Of a DNA stretch of 64,000 bases, positions 8,703-16,957 are shown one piece after another. The notes beneath the pieces are model-generated. The model made no database searches. It worked only from the letters and a program-made list of their open reading frames with translations, and was not told the origin of the DNA. The position numbers were made by a program, and so were the translations under genes. How positions within the stretch are numbered: the first letter of the stretch is position 1; the number at the start of each line of letters is the position of its first letter. This stretch comes from DASZIT01 sp036268775 (GTDB lineage Bacteria; Actinomycetota; Acidimicrobiia; Acidimicrobiales; RAAP-2), in contig DATATM010000037.1 in assembly GCA_036268775.1 (NCBI GenBank), positions 14,443 through 78,442 on the forward strand, given 5' to 3'.

Positions 8703-9757
8703 ACGCCGTAGAGGCGAGCGGCGTTGCCGGCGACGATCAAATCCCGCTCATCTTCGGGAATTCCGGCGAAGTTCTTCTCCACCACGCTCTGCGAGTTCGG
8801 CCATGACGTCGCCGGATGGGGAAAATCGGTCGACCACATGATCCGGTCGACGCCGAGCTCATGGCGATGGGCCAGGCCCCGGGGATCGTCGACGAAGGTC
8901 AGGTACATCTGCCGGTGGAAGTAACTGCTCGGCTTGTCGTCCAACAGTGGGAAGTCGTAGGGACCCTCGTACATGGAGTCGATCATGTCCAGATAGGAAG
9001 GCACCCATCCGAGGCTGGGCTCCACCAGGACGACCTTGAGCTCGGGGAACCGAGCCAGGACGCCGGGCAGGATCCAGAACCCGATCGTCTCGGCCAGGCG
9101 GAGGGCCGGCTGGGAGGTGAAGATGCCCTTGTTGGGCGTCGGGTCGCGGCGGAACAGGTCCCACAGCGACTGGACCAGTCCGAGATGCTGGCTGATCGAC
9201 ATCCCGGACTCGGAGATGGTTGCCCACACCGGGTCATAGCGGGAGTCGTGGTACTCGGGGAGACCCACTTCCGACGGGAAGGTGGGGATGTGGACGGCGC
9301 GGGCGCCGCCGGCCGCCAGTGCCTCCACCTGCTGGACGGCAAAATCAATGTCGATGAGCGGTACCTGGTAGGCGGGGACGAACCGCTTCGGGTCGACCGA
9401 GGCGAAGTCGAGCATGACCCGGTTGAAGGCCTCGGAGGCTTCCATCCACCCTTCCCGCATGAACGGGTAGTGCCGGAAGGCACTGACTTCGCTGTAGAGG
9501 ATCTCGGCGTCCACCCCGTCACGGTCCATCGCCTTGAGGCGGGCGGAGGGGTCGTAGTAGCCGGGGTCGCTGAATGCCTCGTGGCTGAACCCCATGGCCA
9601 GCACCGAGGGGTCGACGCCCCCCATTTCCTCCAGGTGCATCAAGCGCTCGGCTTCCACCGCGTCATCCCAGGCGGAGTGGTACTTCGAGGGCATATTCGC
9701 CTTGATCTGGTCCGGAACGATCTTCACATGCGAATCCACAGAGATCAGTCGGGTCAT
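8699..9757 (-). CDS. amidohydrolase family 2 (PF04909) metal-dependent hydrolase
   Basis: This 352-residue PF04909 hydrolase begins MTRLISVDSHVKIVPDQIK and carries the metal-ligand segment STDFPHPATSWP near the C terminus. The ATG at 9757 is supported by a strong ribosome binding site, GAGGAGGGG, on the minus strand; longer in-frame starts run through the promoter. It is a divergent relative of the hydrolases at 815 and 19751, and lacks their long N-terminal loop. It faces the TetR gene head-to-head and shares the intergenic TetR-box copy 3, so it is probably controlled by that regulator. Likely role: hydrolytic or decarboxylating step in the same catabolic pathway. Confidence 0.87.
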   Translation of the reverse strand: MTRLISVDSHVKIVPDQIKANMPSKYHSAWDDAVEAERLMHLEEMGGVDPSVLAMGFSHEAFSDPGYYDPSARLKAMDRDGVDAEILYSEVSAFRHYPFMREGWMEASEAFNRVMLDFASVDPKRFVPAYQVPLIDIDFAVQQVEALAAGGARAVHIPTFPSEVGLPEYHDSRYDPVWATISESGMSISQHLGLVQSLWDLFRRDPTPNKGIFTSQPALRLAETIGFWILPGVLARFPELKVVLVEPSLGWVPSYLDMIDSMYEGPYDFPLLDDKPSSYFHRQMYLTFVDDPRGLAHRHELGVDRIMWSTDFPHPATSWPNSQSVVEKNFAGIPEDERDLIVAGNAARLYGV

Positions 9758-9826
9758 CGGTCCCCTCCTCGAGCGTTGCCCGGAGCGTTCGCCGGCAGAG
9801 CGCCGACGCTGGCTCGCAGTCAACAT

Positions 9827-9844
9827 CCATAGTAACTACAATGG
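9827..9844. promoter_or_regulatory. TetR-box copy 3 between divergent amidohydrolase and tetR
   Basis: CCATAGTAACTACAATGG differs from the consensus box at one position. It lies 69 nt upstream of the minus-strand amidohydrolase start and 53 nt upstream of the chosen TetR start, so a single site could control both genes and give autoregulation. Confidence 0.78.
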
Positions 9845-9897
9845 TGACGGTATCACAGGCGCCGTGCACCGACAAGGGGGGCCGTAGAGTTGCCGAC

Positions 9898-10581
9898 GTG
9901 ACCAAACCCCCGCCGATCACCGCGACGACCGGGCTTCCCTCCAAGCGCGCCGCCTCCACCAACGGCGACGGGGCGACCCGCCAGCGCGTCCTCGATGCAA
10001 CGGTGGCCTGCATTCTGGAACTCGGGTTCTACCGGTCGAGCACCAACGAGATCGCCCGGCGGGCCGGGGTGACCTGGGGTGTCATCCAGCACTATTTCGG
10101 CACCCGAGAGAAATTGATGCTGGCGGTCCTCCACGACGGCAACTACCACCTGGTCGATTCCGTCGTCGGCGTCCACATTGAAGGCGCCACCGTCAGTGAA
10201 CGGATGGGACAGCTCGTGGATATCTTCGTGGCCTACTACGCCCGGCCGGAGTACCTGGCCAACTTGCAGGTGCTCCTCAGCATGGACCGCGATCCTCGCA
10301 CCAGCGCCGAAGTCCGGCATACCATGCGCGAAGTGGCCGAGCGATCGAACGTCCACGTCCGCCGGCTGTTGCGGGAGGCACTGGGATCGGCCGCGAATGT
10401 CCCCGATCTCCTCGACACGGTCTTCCTGGCTCTTCGTGGCTTCGGGCTCAGCCAGCAACTTCTCGACACCATGTCTTATGACGCCCCGGCGCCCAAGCGG
10501 GACCGGGTTGCCCGGCAGCGCCGGCTGTTGGTGAGCCTGCTGGCGCCTTTCATCGAGGAGGCCGGCTCCAAAGGGTCCTGA
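9898..10581 (+). CDS. TetR-family transcriptional regulator, predicted master of the four-box regulon
   Basis: This 227-residue one-domain TetR repressor has a helix-turn-helix at about residues 30-75, with the signature ILELGFYRSSTNEIARRAGV followed by IQHYFGTREKLM. The remaining helices form the ligand-binding and dimer domain. GTG at 9898 was preferred because the in-frame ATG at 9841 lies inside the operator; the exact start is uncertain. Box copy 3 precedes the gene and copy 4 follows immediately after its stop, at the next promoter. The effector is probably a CoA ester or pathway acid, as for many TetR proteins in acyl-CoA clusters (inference). Confidence 0.85.
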   Translation: MTKPPPITATTGLPSKRAASTNGDGATRQRVLDATVACILELGFYRSSTNEIARRAGVTWGVIQHYFGTREKLMLAVLHDGNYHLVDSVVGVHIEGATVSERMGQLVDIFVAYYARPEYLANLQVLLSMDRDPRTSAEVRHTMREVAERSNVHVRRLLREALGSAANVPDLLDTVFLALRGFGLSQQLLDTMSYDAPAPKRDRVARQRRLLVSLLAPFIEEAGSKGS

Positions 10582-10598
10582 TATAGTAACTACTATGG
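10581..10598. promoter_or_regulatory. TetR-box copy 4 upstream of the small protein/CoA-transferase unit
   Basis: ATATAGTAACTACTATGG differs from consensus only at its first two bases. It overlaps the last base of the tetR stop codon and ends 46 nt before the next start (GTG 10645), so it sits at the promoter of the following transcription unit. Confidence 0.78.
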
Positions 10599-10644
10599 TG
10601 CAGCCAACAGCCGGCGTCTCACCCGTGCCGAGAGGTACAGCGCC

Positions 10645-10953
10645 GTGCAACTGAAGCCGGGAGCCCGGGTACGCAGCGCCGTCTGTGCGACGGAGGTCGT
10701 GGTGGTCAGGGCTCCAGCCGGCGACGTCGACCTCTGGTGCGGGGGTGTTCCGACCCTTGACCTGGCATCCGCACCGTCGCGGGGCGGCGGTCCGGTGGCA
10801 GGTCAAGACGAAGGGACACTGCTGGGCAAGCGGTACTCGCACGACGCCACCGGGCTCGAGGTGCTGTGCACCAAGAGCGGGGCGGGCACCCTGTCGGTGG
10901 CGGGGGAACCCTTGGGCCTCCAGCAGGCCAAGCCGCTTCCCTCCTCCGACTGA
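10645..10953 (+). CDS. conserved small cysteine-containing protein of unknown function
   Basis: This 102-residue protein has no signal peptide or membrane segment. Three cysteines are visible (SAVCATEV, DLWCGGVP, VLCTKSG), and the C terminus is a conserved-looking LGLQQAKPLPSSD. The pattern of a short beta-rich body, LLGKRY, CTK-G and a KPLPSSD tail resembles small uncharacterised actinobacterial proteins that I recall beside acyl-CoA genes; I know no function for them. GTG 10645 has AGAGG 9 nt upstream. It lies directly under TetR-box copy 4 and 207 nt before a CoA-transferase gene, suggesting co-regulation with catabolism. Confidence 0.72.
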   Translation: MQLKPGARVRSAVCATEVVVVRAPAGDVDLWCGGVPTLDLASAPSRGGGPVAGQDEGTLLGKRYSHDATGLEVLCTKSGAGTLSVAGEPLGLQQAKPLPSSD

Positions 10954-11160
10954 CCCGCTTCCACATCGGACGGATCGCCCGCCGCCCTCCGGGCGAACTC
11001 GAGTGCCAGCGACGGTCTGATCAGTGGTGGCAGGCGTCGGACCGTCGGGGGTCGGAGGGCCTACGACTACGATCCCGGCCTGAGGAGCGCCCGCGGTGTC
11101 CGGCGAACGGGCAAGGTCCGAAACACCGCCAGGAGAGGACAACGAACATGGGGGAGACGG

Positions 11161-12468
11161 ATGCGGCTCGGTGACACGGCCAACGAAGGGGCTCGTGGCT
11201 TTGGTCGCCCTCTCGACGGTATTCGAGTGATCGCCCTCGAGCAGATGCAGGCCCTGCCCTTCGCCACCCAGCTGATGGCGCGGATGGGGGCCGAGATCAT
11301 CAAGGTGGAAGAAGTCGGCCGCGGCGACTCCGGACGGACGGCGACGCCGACGCTCACCAGGGAGAACGGCGAGAAGGTAGGGGCAACCTTCTTGCGCAAC
11401 AACTTGGGCAAGGAGAGCGTCGCCATCGACTTCCAGTCGGATCGCGGCCGCCAGCTGGTGCTCGATCTCAGCCAGAAGGCTGACATCGTCTGCGAGAACC
11501 TCGGCCCGGGCAAGGCCAAGCGGCTGGGTCTCGACTACGAGACCATGAGCGCCGACCACCCCGAGCTGATCTATCTCTCCATTTCCGGCTTCGGCAACGA
11601 TGGGCTCTCGCCCTACGAGAAGTGGCCCGCCTATGCGTCGGTGGCAGAGGCGATGTCCGGCATTTACGAGTACTCGCGACGGCCCCACCAACCTCCGGTC
11701 ATCAACCCGGTCGGGGGACTGGGAGACACCGGTTCGGGCATGTTCGGAGTCATCGGGGTGTTGGCCGCCCTCCGGCACCGGGATGCCACCGGCCTCGGGC
11801 AGCACGTCGACGTGTCGATGTTCGACTCCATGGTGGCGATCTGCGATCTTGCCGTGAACTACTGGTCGATGGGGCAGTTTCGGGAGCCCGACCAGGAGTT
11901 CGATCTCCCCCTCATCCTCGACTCCTTCCAGAGCGCCGGCGGCTGGTTCATCGTCCAGATCGTGCGCGACCACCAGTTCGAACGACTGGCCAACCTGGTG
12001 GGCCACCCGGAGTGGGTTAGCGATGAGCGGTTCGCCACCCGTCAGGGGTGGCGTGACCATCTCGAGCCGGTCATTCGTCCCGCCGTCGAGGCGTGGGCAG
12101 CGGACAAGACCAATCTCGATGCGGCTCGGATGTTCGCCGAGAGCGGCATCGCCGCGGCTCCGTGCAGTTCGGCCGCCGACGTCGCCCAGGATCCTCATGT
12201 GGCTCTGCACAACATGCTGGTGGAACTGGAGCGGACCGACGGGGTTGACCAGCCGGTGCTGGTGGCCGGTAACCCGATCAAGATGTCCAAGGTTGCCGAA
12301 GGCCCGGAGAAGTTCGTTCCGATGATGGGGGAGCACACCGCGTCGGTGTTGGCCTCCGTGCTCGGGCTCGACGACGCCGCTATCGGTGAGCTCGTCTCGT
12401 CCGGGGTGATCAGCACAGTAGAAAAGGCTCCGCCGGCGGGGACCACCGACAAGGGCGGCAAGCCGTGA
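11161..12468 (+). CDS. CaiB/BaiF family CoA-transferase
   Basis: This single-module 435-residue class III CoA-transferase transfers CoA between carboxylic acids or racemises acyl-CoA esters. The catalytic aspartate is present at Asp189 in GGLGDTGSGM, and the fold's opening LDGIRVIALEQMQALPFATQLM is typical. GGGGGAG at 11150-11156 can serve ATG 11161. A stronger site, AGGAGAGG at 11131, instead addresses an ATG at 11148 that opens an 8-codon frame ending at 11174, inside this gene's start. The stop overlaps the SnoaL-like start (GTGA). It probably shares the box-4 promoter with the small protein. Confidence 0.92.
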   Translation: MRLGDTANEGARGFGRPLDGIRVIALEQMQALPFATQLMARMGAEIIKVEEVGRGDSGRTATPTLTRENGEKVGATFLRNNLGKESVAIDFQSDRGRQLVLDLSQKADIVCENLGPGKAKRLGLDYETMSADHPELIYLSISGFGNDGLSPYEKWPAYASVAEAMSGIYEYSRRPHQPPVINPVGGLGDTGSGMFGVIGVLAALRHRDATGLGQHVDVSMFDSMVAICDLAVNYWSMGQFREPDQEFDLPLILDSFQSAGGWFIVQIVRDHQFERLANLVGHPEWVSDERFATRQGWRDHLEPVIRPAVEAWAADKTNLDAARMFAESGIAAAPCSSAADVAQDPHVALHNMLVELERTDGVDQPVLVAGNPIKMSKVAEGPEKFVPMMGEHTASVLASVLGLDDAAIGELVSSGVISTVEKAPPAGTTDKGGKP

Positions 12469-12881
12469 GCGAATCGGTGTCGGCCGGGGTGGAGGCGGAG
12501 CTGGCCATACGGAACGTCATTGCTCGCATCGCCATCTTGGCTGACCAGGGCGACCTTGACGAGTACGCCGACCAGTTCACCCAAGACGCGGTCTGGGATT
12601 TCCCCAACGCCCCCCGGCACGGTCGGGTCGATATCCGGGCGGGGGCCGAAGCCCGGCGGGCGGAGGGCACCACCGGCCCGGGCACCTCCACCCGCCATCT
12701 CATCACCACCGTGGCCGTCCGGGTCGACCACGCCGACCGGGCCACCGCGGATTCCTACTTCGTGTTCTTGCAGAACACCACGACCTCACCCACCATCTTC
12801 AACATGGGCGCTTACCACGACTCATTCGTCCGGGACGGCCTGGTCTGGCGACTGGCTCGCCGGGAGATCACCCTCGGCTAG
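12465..12881 (+). CDS. SnoaL/NTF2-like fold protein
   Basis: The 138-residue product has the length and layout of an NTF2-like cone fold: an N-terminal helix pair (EAELAIRNVIARIAILADQGDLDEYADQF), then the DAVWDFP strand segment and curved strands to the end. Such proteins act as small isomerases, hydratases or dehydratases, or as binding subunits in degradative clusters; active-site residues cannot be assigned here. GTG 12465 overlaps the CoA-transferase stop by 4 bp, implying coupled translation and a role in the same step or the next one. Confidence 0.82.
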   Translation: MSESVSAGVEAELAIRNVIARIAILADQGDLDEYADQFTQDAVWDFPNAPRHGRVDIRAGAEARRAEGTTGPGTSTRHLITTVAVRVDHADRATADSYFVFLQNTTTSPTIFNMGAYHDSFVRDGLVWRLARREITLG

Positions 12882-12916
12882 GGAGCGGGTCGGCGTCGCC
12901 GGGGACTTGGGCACCC

Positions 12917-12937
12917 GGCCGGTTCGACCGACTGGCC
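12917..12937. terminator. candidate hairpin terminator after the SnoaL-like gene
   Basis: Arms GGCCGGT and ACTGGCC pair completely in RNA with one G-U pair around a 7-nt loop. It lies 36 nt after the SnoaL stop and before the promoter of the next gene. No U-tract follows, which is common in GC-rich actinobacteria. Confidence 0.35.
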
Positions 12938-13095
12938 GTCATTCCCCGTCGCCATGGTTGTGACGGGGCAAGCCGGTGGCGCCGCGCACCCCTCAGACCC
13001 CCTGCGGATGGTGCATCCCCGCCACCCTCCGGTCCTGCCGCCGGAGCCCTCCTTGACAGCGAGGGACGGCCGTGGTGTACTCAAACCGCATTTTA

Positions 13096-13108
13096 CATAT
13101 TGTATATG
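13096..13108. promoter_or_regulatory. AT-rich palindrome upstream of the substrate-binding lipoprotein
   Basis: CATATTGTATATG has CATAT and ATATG arms around TGT. The 11-bp core ATATTGTATAT occurs a second time, on the other strand, at 21333-21343. It ends 66 nt before the chosen start. Such ATTGTAT-type palindromes are typical of GntR/FCD operators, but a -10 element is also possible. Confidence 0.5.
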
Positions 13109-13174
13109 AATCACGGAACATGGGTTCAGAAGTTCACCAGGGACACCTGTCCCAATGTCTCGAGGGGGAGCAAC

Positions 13175-14518
13175 ATGCGTCGTCGACCACCAGCCTTGGC
13201 TGTTGTCGTTGGAACTCTGGTCAGCGCTTGCTTGATTGCCTCCTGCGGAGGAACCACGGCATCGTCGTCCAGCACCACCACAACGTCGACGGCATCGACG
13301 GCATCAACGGGGGCGAGCGGGGCGAGCAGCTCGACGCCGATCGTGGTCGGAGGCGACGGCAACCTGGCCCTCGACGCCGGTATCGCCCAGGGGTTTGAAG
13401 CCGGCATCTACCGGTTCAACCAAGCCGGCGGGCTCAATGGACGCAAGATCCAGTTTGCCGGATTCCTGGACGACGGGCTCAGCGCCCAGACCAACCTGAC
13501 CAATGCCCAGCAGCTGGTCGAGAACAAGCACGTGATGGCCATCGCCCCCTTCTCCAGCGCGGTGGCTACCGACTCGACGGGGAGCTTCGTGGCCCAGAGC
13601 AAGGTCCCGATCATCGGCTGGGGGACCAACGTCATCTTTACGACGCAGCCCAATTGGGCCTTCGGCATCAACGGCAACCAGATCAATCCCAACGTCCAGG
13701 GCCTGGCCGGAGCCGCCCAGATCCTGACGGCCACCGGGAACACCAAAACCCCGGGGAAGGTGAAGGTCGCCGCCATCGCCGAGAACATCGCCCCCGGGAT
13801 CGCCGCCAACGATGCGGTCACCGGCGCCTTGAAGACCGCTGGCATTCAGATCGTGTACAAAGAGGCGCCAATGGCCGTCCTCGGCACCACCAACTACGCC
13901 CCCTACGCCCAGGCCATCATCGCCTCGGGGGCCAACGTGGCGTTCGAGACGCTGGACTCTCCGGACTGCATCGGCCTGTCTGCCGCTCTCAAGTCGGCCG
14001 GCTTCAAGGGCATCATCGTGAACGGGCAGACCTACTTCCCGGGCCAACTGGCCAGCCAGCCCAATGAAGCTGCCGCCCTCAACGGGGTGTACATCGAGAA
14101 CGAGTTCCCCGCCGACGAGAACAACTCCCCGGCCGTGAAGCAAGCCCAGCAGGACTTCGCCGCCATCGGCCAGCCGCCCCACCTGACGGCCGGGGCGTCC
14201 ATCGGCTACTGGTCGGCCATTGTCCTTGAACAGATGCTGAAGGCCACCCTGAAGGCGGTCGGCGGCGATGCCAGCAAGGTGACCAGCGCCACGCTCCAAC
14301 AGACGGTGACCAGCGGCTTCACCTACACCGACCCGATTGCCGGTGGCATCGGCGCCGAGACCTTCCCGGCCGCCTCCACCATCCCCACCGGCTGCGGCAC
14401 CTTGGTGAAGACGGTGGGCACTGCCTACAAGCAGATCGCCCCCTATCAATGTCTCGGCGCGGTGAACGTGGTGACCCAGAAGAAGGTGAGCCAACTGACC
14501 GGCAAGAGCGTCTCCTAG
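13175..14518 (+). CDS. branched-chain-amino-acid-type ABC transporter substrate-binding lipoprotein
   Basis: This 447-residue periplasmic-binding-fold type I protein of the LivJ/Peripla_BP_6 family captures a small ligand outside the membrane. It has a basic start (MRRRPP), a hydrophobic segment and the lipobox LIASC, so it should be a lipid-anchored protein exported by Sec. A Ser/Thr/Ala-rich linker follows the Cys, then two Rossmann-like lobes (start PIVVGGDGNLALDAG). ATG 13175 has GAGGGGGAG 4-12 nt upstream. No permease or ATPase genes lie in the window. In catabolic clusters of this kind the ligand is often an aromatic or alicyclic acid (inference). Confidence 0.9.
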   Translation: MRRRPPALAVVVGTLVSACLIASCGGTTASSSSTTTTSTASTASTGASGASSSTPIVVGGDGNLALDAGIAQGFEAGIYRFNQAGGLNGRKIQFAGFLDDGLSAQTNLTNAQQLVENKHVMAIAPFSSAVATDSTGSFVAQSKVPIIGWGTNVIFTTQPNWAFGINGNQINPNVQGLAGAAQILTATGNTKTPGKVKVAAIAENIAPGIAANDAVTGALKTAGIQIVYKEAPMAVLGTTNYAPYAQAIIASGANVAFETLDSPDCIGLSAALKSAGFKGIIVNGQTYFPGQLASQPNEAAALNGVYIENEFPADENNSPAVKQAQQDFAAIGQPPHLTAGASIGYWSAIVLEQMLKATLKAVGGDASKVTSATLQQTVTSGFTYTDPIAGGIGAETFPAASTIPTGCGTLVKTVGTAYKQIAPYQCLGAVNVVTQKKVSQLTGKSVS

Positions 14519-14591
14519 CTGGTTGTCCTGTGTTGAACCGGCGAGGGATGACCTCTGACCGGTGTTGTGGCCGGTCCGAGAAGGAGAGCCA

Positions 14592-16064
14592 ATGAGCGAT
14601 ACATCGTTGTGGAGTGAGGAGCGGATGCTGGTTGGCGGCCGCCTGGTCGACGCGGCCGACGGGGCCACCTTCGAGAACGTCAATCCAGCCACCGAGGAGG
14701 TCATCGGTGTCGTCGCCGATGGTTCCGAAGCCGACATGCGGGCGGCGATCGCTGCCGCCCGGTCGGCGTTCGACGACACCATCTGGTCGACCGACGTGTC
14801 CCTGCGACTCCGTTGCCTCCGCCAGTTGCACGACGGTCTCCTCCGGCACGCCGAAGAGTTGCGCCCAACGTTGGTGGCCGAGGTCGGCTGTCCGGTCCTT
14901 CTGACCCACGGCCCGCAGCTGGTGTCACCCACCGACAGTGTCGCCTGGGTCGCCGACCTCCTGGAGAAGTACCAGTGGGAAGAGGATCTCGGGGTGGCCG
15001 AGCCGTTCGGGGTGCGCACCCGCCGGACCCTCCGCCGCGAACCGATCGGCGTGGTCGGAGCCATCACGCCGTGGAATTTCCCGGTACAGATCAACCTGGC
15101 CAAGTGCGTACCGGCATTGGCGGCTGGGAACACGGTGGTGCTCAAGCCGGCTCCGGACACCCCCTGGGCCGCCACCCTGCTCGGACGGATCGTGGCGGAG
15201 GAAACCGACCTGCCGGACGGTGTGCTGAATATCGTGACCTCGTCCGACCACCTGGTCGGCCAGCTGCTGGCGGAGGATCCCCGGGTCGACATGGTGTCGT
15301 TCACCGGGTCGACGGCCACCGGACGAAAGGTGATGTCGGTGGCGGCACCGACCATCAAGAAGGTCTTCTTGGAGTTGGGGGGGAAATCGGCGTTCATCGT
15401 TCTCGATGACGCCGATGTGGCCTCGGCGGTGGTGGGCGTTGCCTTCCAGATAACCACCCACGCCGGCCAGGGTTGTGCGGTGACCAGCCGACTCCTCCTC
15501 CCCCGGAGTCGATTCGACGAAGGTCTCGAGGCGGTCGTCCAGGCGGTGGGGGCCATGTCCTACGGCGATCCGACCGACCCGTCAACGATGATGGGACCGC
15601 TGGTCAGCGAGCGACAACGCCAGAGAGTGCTCGGGTACATCGAGACCGGTGTCGCTGAGGGTGCGGAGGTGGCATTGGGCGGCGGCATCCCTTCCCATTT
15701 GCCCCGGGGGTTCTATGTGCAGCCGACGGTGCTGGTCAACGTGGGCCGGGACACAACCGTCGCCCAGGAGGAAATCTTCGGACCGGTACTGGTGGTCCAG
15801 CCTCACGATGGTGACGATGACGCCGTCCACATCGCCAACGATTCCATCTACGGACTGTCGGGAGCCGTGGTCGGTGGCTCGATCGAGCGGGCCCGGGCGG
15901 TCGCCCGGCGCATGCGGACCGGGACGGTGTCGGTCAACGGGGGGGTCTACTACTCACCGGACGTGCCCTTCGGGGGCTATCGGCAAAGTGGAGTGGGTCG
16001 GGAAATGGGACAGGCTGGCTTCGAGGAGTACCTGGAGATGAAGGCGTTGGCCGAAGGCGCTTGA
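14592..16064 (+). CDS. aldehyde dehydrogenase, NAD(P)-dependent
   Basis: This 490-residue class I/II ALDH oxidises an aldehyde to an acid. The catalytic Cys295 (HAGQGCAVTSR), general base Glu261 (LELGGKS), oxyanion Asn in TPWNFPVQ and the nucleotide-binding FTGSTATG are all present. ATG 14592 has AAGGAGAG 4 nt upstream. It follows the substrate-binding gene by 73 nt and precedes an SDR, a thiolase and a TetR in the same direction. A plausible job is to oxidise an aldehyde from P450 hydroxylation or aldolase cleavage, feeding a CoA-ester pathway. Confidence 0.95.
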   Translation: MSDTSLWSEERMLVGGRLVDAADGATFENVNPATEEVIGVVADGSEADMRAAIAAARSAFDDTIWSTDVSLRLRCLRQLHDGLLRHAEELRPTLVAEVGCPVLLTHGPQLVSPTDSVAWVADLLEKYQWEEDLGVAEPFGVRTRRTLRREPIGVVGAITPWNFPVQINLAKCVPALAAGNTVVLKPAPDTPWAATLLGRIVAEETDLPDGVLNIVTSSDHLVGQLLAEDPRVDMVSFTGSTATGRKVMSVAAPTIKKVFLELGGKSAFIVLDDADVASAVVGVAFQITTHAGQGCAVTSRLLLPRSRFDEGLEAVVQAVGAMSYGDPTDPSTMMGPLVSERQRQRVLGYIETGVAEGAEVALGGGIPSHLPRGFYVQPTVLVNVGRDTTVAQEEIFGPVLVVQPHDGDDDAVHIANDSIYGLSGAVVGGSIERARAVARRMRTGTVSVNGGVYYSPDVPFGGYRQSGVGREMGQAGFEEYLEMKALAEGA

Positions 16065-16153
16065 TCTCGGCTGTAACGTCGACGCAGTAGATTGAATGGA
16101 CACTCAAAGTGGGGTCGGATTGTGTCCCAACCCCCCGATCCCTGAGGAGCCCA

Positions 16154-16927
16154 ATGAAGCTGCAAGGCAACGTCGCGCTGGTGACCGGTGGCGCCTCTGG
16201 GCTCGGCGAGGCGACCGCCCACCATCTGATGGACCGGGGTGCCCAGGTGGTGGTCTTCGACCGGGATGTCGACCGGGCCACCGATGTGGCCAAGAGTCTG
16301 GGCTCGGGGGCACTGGCGGTGGGCGGAGACGCCAGCTCCGAAGCCGACGTCGGCAATGCGGTGGAGGCGGCGAGTGCTCTCGGCCCTTTCCGGATCCTGG
16401 TGACCTGTGCCGGCGGAGCGACCCGATCGGCGCGCACCGTATCCCGCAACGGACAGGCCCACGACCTGGAGGATTTCGTCAGCACCCTGAACCTGAATGT
16501 GGTCACCACCTTCAATTCCCTCCGTTTGGCCGCCGCCGCCATGGCGGCTCTCGATCCGGAGGACGAGGACGGCGAGCGCGGCACCATCGTCACCACCGCG
16601 TCGATCGCCGGCTACGAAGGGCAGATCGGCCAGATCGCCTACGGCACGGCCAAGGCCGGCATCATCGGCATGACCCTCATCGCCGCTCGCGACCTGGCCG
16701 CCAACGGGATCCGGGTCAATGCCATCGCTCCCGGGACCATTCGGACCCGGGCCTGGGATCAGGCGCCTTCCGATCTGATCGATGCATTGGAAAGCAAGGT
16801 GCCGTTCCCCCGTCGGTTCGGCCGACTGGAGGAGTTTGCCGAGCTGGTCGAGCATCTGGTCACCAACCGCTACATCAACGGCCACGTGGTCCGAATCGAT
16901 GGCGCCATCCGGTTCGACCCGAAGTGA
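16154..16927 (+). CDS. short-chain dehydrogenase/reductase, HSD10-like (3-hydroxyacyl-CoA dehydrogenase type)
   Basis: The 257-residue classical SDR has the NAD-binding TGGASGLGE motif and the catalytic Tyr163-xxx-Lys167 (YGTAK), with a Ser in the preceding TTASIAG. Its overall pattern (KLQGNVALVTGGASGLG, IRVNAIAPGTIRT) resembles type 2 3-hydroxyacyl-CoA/17-beta-hydroxysteroid dehydrogenases. GAGGAG lies just before ATG 16154. It is followed 30 nt later by a thiolase, so the pair looks like the last two steps of a beta-oxidation round. Confidence 0.9.
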   Translation: MKLQGNVALVTGGASGLGEATAHHLMDRGAQVVVFDRDVDRATDVAKSLGSGALAVGGDASSEADVGNAVEAASALGPFRILVTCAGGATRSARTVSRNGQAHDLEDFVSTLNLNVVTTFNSLRLAAAAMAALDPEDEDGERGTIVTTASIAGYEGQIGQIAYGTAKAGIIGMTLIAARDLAANGIRVNAIAPGTIRTRAWDQAPSDLIDALESKVPFPRRFGRLEEFAELVEHLVTNRYINGHVVRIDGAIRFDPK

Positions 16928-16957
16928 GTTCCGTTCCCACCCACCCAGGAGCACTCC

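Noticed and set aside
9853..12336. 827-codon open frame on the minus strand
   Set aside because: It covers the tetR, small-protein and CoA-transferase genes on the other strand, crosses their promoters, and has no domain motifs.
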